From assembly GCA_016178785.1 (NCBI GenBank), contig JACOSO010000085.1:98338-162337 (forward strand): DNA of 64,000 bases. The letters are read 5' to 3'. This document shows, piece by piece, positions 60,844 through 64,000 of the stretch. Position numbers and translations under genes: made by a program. Position 1 is the first letter of the stretch; each line of letters opens with the position of its first letter. A model generated the notes under the pieces. The model ran no database searches. It worked only from the letters and a program-made list of their open reading frames with translations, and was not told where the DNA came from. The stretch is from Bacteroidota bacterium (GTDB taxonomy: Bacteria > Bacteroidota > Bacteroidia > Cytophagales > Cyclobacteriaceae).

Positions 60844-63800
60844 TTAGAAGGTAAGTTTGAGATTAAATCCTACACTTCGCGTAGAAGGCATTGAGCCGTA
60901 TTGAACCCCTTGCCAGTTGCCATTCCCTAAACTCATGTCAGGGTCAATTTGCATCTTGCGCTTGCCTAAACCTGGGATATCAAGAATGGAGGAGCCGCGG
61001 TATAACCATAACAAATTTCGGCCTACAGCTGAAATCCTTACAGATTTGAAAATGAAATTGGCAGGCAATGGAATGTTATACCCGATGGATAATTCTCTTA
61101 CTCTGAAATTGGTAGCATCGTAAGTAAAAAGTTCTCCTACACCATACCGTTTACCTGTGGTGGAGTTGCTTCCCGCAGTCCAAAATTGTTGGGCAGTTAC
61201 CGGGGTAGATACTGCATTGCCACTGGCATCGACACCCCCGAGGCTCCAGGCATCCGTGCGATGTTGTGCCGTTACTTCAGATATTCCGCTGAACGCTAAG
61301 TTCATTTCTGTACCGTCAAGGATCACGCCTCCAACACGACCATCCATTAATAACCTCACAGAGAAATTTTTGTAGTTAAATGTGTTGGTCAAACCAAGCA
61401 ATGCCTTGGGGTTAAAGCTGCCGAGGTAAGTTGGAGTTGCTGTTTGAACTGGAAGACCATTAGCATCAACAACAAACTGCCCTGACGCATTTCGCTGCCA
61501 GTGATAGGATAGAAGATCTCCATAGCTGCCTCCAACTTGAACAACAGGTTGGGCTGTTCTTGCAAATCCTGAACCACCTCCTAAATAAACTGTTTTGAGA
61601 TTGGGGTCAATGGAATTAACCTTATTGACATTCTTTGAGAAATTTAAAGCAACGTCCCAACTGAAATCGTTGTTCTTGACAGGTGTTCCAGTCAATACCA
61701 ACTCTATCCCTGAATTTTGAATATCCCCAGCGTTAATATATTTGGTAGAATAACCAGTAGCTACAGGCTGTGCTATTTGTAGCAATTGATTTACAGAGTT
61801 ACTTTTATAGTAATTCAAAGTAAACCCGACCCTGTTTTCAACAAACCGGGCATCAACTCCAAACTCTAAGCTGGTTACAATCTCAGGCTTTAATCCTGGA
61901 ATCGCTTGTGTTTGAGTTCTACTTAAAAAGCCGTTTCCAGCGCCTTGACTATAACCGTATGTATTGTTAAGGATCTGTGGTTGACCGCCATTTCCAACTT
62001 TGGCATAGTTGGCATTTAGTTTCAAGAAAGAAATAACCTCAGGCAAAGTCATCATTTCCGACAATATGCCAGATAGGCCTACCGATGGATAAGTAATTGT
62101 ATATGGCTTGGGCAGGCGCGAATCCCACTCATTGCGAAGACTTGCTTCAAGGAAAAGTGCCTCCTTATAAGCAAAACTTGTCTGACCAAATACTGATTGT
62201 GTCTGAACTTGTGTAAAATTTGAATTGGGTTGAGGTGAACTTGCAAAATTAAGACTGAATTGATTAGGCACATTCAGGCCATTTGCTGGAACGATCAGGA
62301 AATCGTACTTAACATCCTGATAGATGGCACCGGCACTATAGTTAACCTTAAAATTTTCGCTTATCTTGTTTTCACCCGTAAAAATTAAATCATACCACTG
62401 CTGTGTGGTCGTGTTCCTGGATTGGATGAATTGTCCACCCGCATTGGACGCCCAAAGGATAGTTCCTTGAGAATAGATTTGATCGCTCTGATCGTAATAC
62501 CTATCCAATGTTGCCCGGCCTTTCACACTCAGCCAATTGTTGATTTGGTATTTTGCTGAAACGTTACCAATCACTCTGCTTCTGCTTTCATTAATATGTG
62601 TTCTGTTTATCAACCAATAAGGATTTTGATAAATTGAACTCAGCGTAGATGGAAAGTTGGTTGGTGTAGGCAATCCAACATTATTAATAAATTCAGATTG
62701 CTTGGCATCGGCCAGGCTCATACTCCGTGGCATTTGATAAGCATCTATTATTGGAGCATTTTCTTCGCCAGTCCTCGGCCTATTTGTGATATCATGGCTT
62801 ATGTAAGTGATCTTCGCATCAGTAGAAAATTTCTTACTGATCTGATTCGATAGACGTAAGTTTACCGTGTGCCTGGTCAAATTATTGGTAGGCACTATGC
62901 CCTGTATACTATTGTTGGTATACGATAAATAAGTTTGCATTTTTTCTGAGCCACCCTGAATGCCTATTGAATTATTTAAGGTTACTCCGGTTCTAAAGAA
63001 ATCCTTGATATTGTTTGATTGTGAGGAGTAAGAACTGGTGTTGCCTAAATAATTGGTATAAGACTGACCCGTCATTTGTGGTCCCCAACTGCTTCCTACA
63101 TTTGCATCGATCAATCCATTATTGCCTTGTCCGTAGGTATTTTGAACTTTAGGAAGGGCAAATGCTGTCTCTGCCGTTACTCCTGAATTGATTGTTACCG
63201 AAACTTTGTCTTTTATGCCTTTCTTAGTAGTGATAACAATCACGCCATTACCAGCCTGGCTTCCATATAACGCAGCAGCCGATGCGCCACGCAAAATGGT
63301 CATCGATTCGATATCATCGGGGTTGATGTTAGAGGCACCGTCAGAAGGTTGAAGGGAACCAAAATCGTTTCCAGCTGCACCGGGAGGAGTGTTGTTGTTG
63401 ATTGGCACACCGTCCACAACGATTAAGGCATTGTTGGATCCTTGTATGGAGCGGTTACCACGTAAAACAATTCTTGCCCCGCTTCCAGGTCCACCTGAGC
63501 CTTGGTTGACTTGTGCATTTACTACTTTACCTGCGAGAGAATTCAAAACGTTGTTTGCGTCTCTCACCTCGGTCAATTGCGCGGGAGCTACAGACTGAGT
63601 TGCATACACGAGCGTCTTTGCTTCGCGTGATACACCTAATGCCGTAACCACGACTTCACTCAGTTGCGTTGCATCTTCTTTCAACATTACATCAATTATC
63701 GACTGAGCACCTACTTGGATTTCCTGGGTTGCAAATCCAATGAACGAGAACACAACAACTGAATTCTCTCCATCTACAGTGACGGAATATTTACCATCTC

Positions 63801-63972
63801 CATCAGAGACAGTTCCCAAACTTGTGCCCTTAACTTGAATAGTTACACCCGGCATGGCACTGCCGCTGGGGTCTTTCACATTCCCTGTCACAACACGCGA
63901 TTGAGCCAGGGCAATTGTTGTCAGCCAACCGGTAAAGTACAGCGACAACAAGATGCTACGGTAAAATTTCAT
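60844..63972 (-). CDS. SusC/RagA TonB-linked outer-membrane transporter
   Basis: 1042 residues. Signal peptide (ILLSLYFTGWLTTIALAQ), carboxypeptidase-regulatory-like domain (RVVTGNVKDPSGSAMPGVTI through GEIQVG-like QEIQVGAQSI), the SusC signature VVTALGVSREAKTL, the plug (IRGNRSIQGSNNALIVVDGV as VLRGNRS..., GASAAALYGSQAGNGVIVIT), then a 22-strand barrel ending VGFNLKLTF. It imports large substrates with TonB energy. Stop overlaps a possible SusD start, so they are coupled. The 5' region beyond 63972 is short here; promoter lies off the window. Confidence 0.95.
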   Translation of the reverse strand: MKFYRSILLSLYFTGWLTTIALAQSRVVTGNVKDPSGSAMPGVTIQVKGTSLGTVSDGDGKYSVTVDGENSVVVFSFIGFATQEIQVGAQSIIDVMLKEDATQLSEVVVTALGVSREAKTLVYATQSVAPAQLTEVRDANNVLNSLAGKVVNAQVNQGSGGPGSGARIVLRGNRSIQGSNNALIVVDGVPINNNTPPGAAGNDFGSLQPSDGASNINPDDIESMTILRGASAAALYGSQAGNGVIVITTKKGIKDKVSVTINSGVTAETAFALPKVQNTYGQGNNGLIDANVGSSWGPQMTGQSYTNYLGNTSSYSSQSNNIKDFFRTGVTLNNSIGIQGGSEKMQTYLSYTNNSIQGIVPTNNLTRHTVNLRLSNQISKKFSTDAKITYISHDITNRPRTGEENAPIIDAYQMPRSMSLADAKQSEFINNVGLPTPTNFPSTLSSIYQNPYWLINRTHINESRSRVIGNVSAKYQINNWLSVKGRATLDRYYDQSDQIYSQGTILWASNAGGQFIQSRNTTTQQWYDLIFTGENKISENFKVNYSAGAIYQDVKYDFLIVPANGLNVPNQFSLNFASSPQPNSNFTQVQTQSVFGQTSFAYKEALFLEASLRNEWDSRLPKPYTITYPSVGLSGILSEMMTLPEVISFLKLNANYAKVGNGGQPQILNNTYGYSQGAGNGFLSRTQTQAIPGLKPEIVTSLEFGVDARFVENRVGFTLNYYKSNSVNQLLQIAQPVATGYSTKYINAGDIQNSGIELVLTGTPVKNNDFSWDVALNFSKNVNKVNSIDPNLKTVYLGGGSGFARTAQPVVQVGGSYGDLLSYHWQRNASGQFVVDANGLPVQTATPTYLGSFNPKALLGLTNTFNYKNFSVRLLMDGRVGGVILDGTEMNLAFSGISEVTAQHRTDAWSLGGVDASGNAVSTPVTAQQFWTAGSNSTTGKRYGVGELFTYDATNFRVRELSIGYNIPLPANFIFKSVRISAVGRNLLWLYRGSSILDIPGLGKRKMQIDPDMSLGNGNWQGVQYGSMPSTRSVGFNLKLTF

Positions 63973-64000
63973 ACATGATTTTTATTTAGGGTTAAATGAC

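Overview
The window is a 64 kb piece of a Bacteroidota chromosome, most likely Cytophagales (Cytophagia). The evidence is a SusC/SusD outer-membrane pair, type IX secretion parts (a PorP/SprF-OmpA fusion and a gliding-motility-type C-terminal sorting domain), many small outer-membrane beta-barrels, carboxypeptidase-regulatory-like domains, PadR- and AraC-controlled operons, some TTG starts and almost no Shine-Dalgarno sequences. I saw no rRNA, tRNA, CRISPR array or recognisable IS transposase. The genus is not determined.

Left part (1-40 kb) is mostly ordinary chromosome. It holds a partial sensor kinase, a truncated molybdenum-hydroxylase gene, an AraC/VOC pair, a patatin-like lipase, a SulP anion transporter overlapping a beta-carbonic anhydrase, an OmpR-type two-component system, an OmpA lipoprotein, a frameshifted exported methyltransferase, a DEAD-box helicase and a Tat-type PLP enzyme. 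A four-gene operon (20515-25761) then encodes an ECF sigma factor, a TonB-domain membrane protein, a type IX cargo-like FG-GAP protein and a PorP/SprF-OmpA fusion. It is followed by a second sensor kinase paralogous to the one at the left edge, an alpha/beta hydrolase, a GMC oxidoreductase, a PadR-controlled MacB/FtsX-type permease, a TPP riboswitch in front of a PnuC-family transporter (therefore probably a thiamine transporter), paaD, DinB, a PIN toxin-antitoxin pair, menC, a Rieske protein and a beta-barrel.

Middle part (41-47.2 kb) is accessory metabolism and stress genes. These include an ArsR-SRPBCC-DoxX-DUF4256-YdeI operon in which three consecutive genes each carry an in-frame copy of a short CCTGCC/GGCAGG palindrome.

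The most unusual part is 47.3-55.3 kb. A tyrosine recombinase with an extra N-terminal domain (54113-55312, minus) is followed on the same strand by gene modules. Each module is preceded by a composite repeat: a 58-nt imperfect hairpin whose arms are identical in three copies, plus inverted repeats of GCATAAC / GTTATGC type with an inner second box, resembling integron attC R and L boxes. The first start codon of each module lies 42-69 nt past the hairpin. The modules are (a) three unknown genes, two encoding apparent membrane proteins; (b) tcmP, its three-Cys-motif Gp37/Gp68-like partner and an unknown gene; (c) a large unknown membrane protein; and (d) a decayed gene remnant. Stem sequences differ between copies but keep pairing, including compensatory changes. 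I read this as an integron-like cassette array in Bacteroidota using a non-IntI recombinase. The repeats and gene order are seen directly; recombination at these sites is inference.

The right end (55.8-64 kb) is an outer-membrane nutrient-uptake locus on the minus strand: SusC-like TonB-dependent transporter, SusD-like lipoprotein, and a very large FG-GAP/ASPIC-UnbV lipoprotein.
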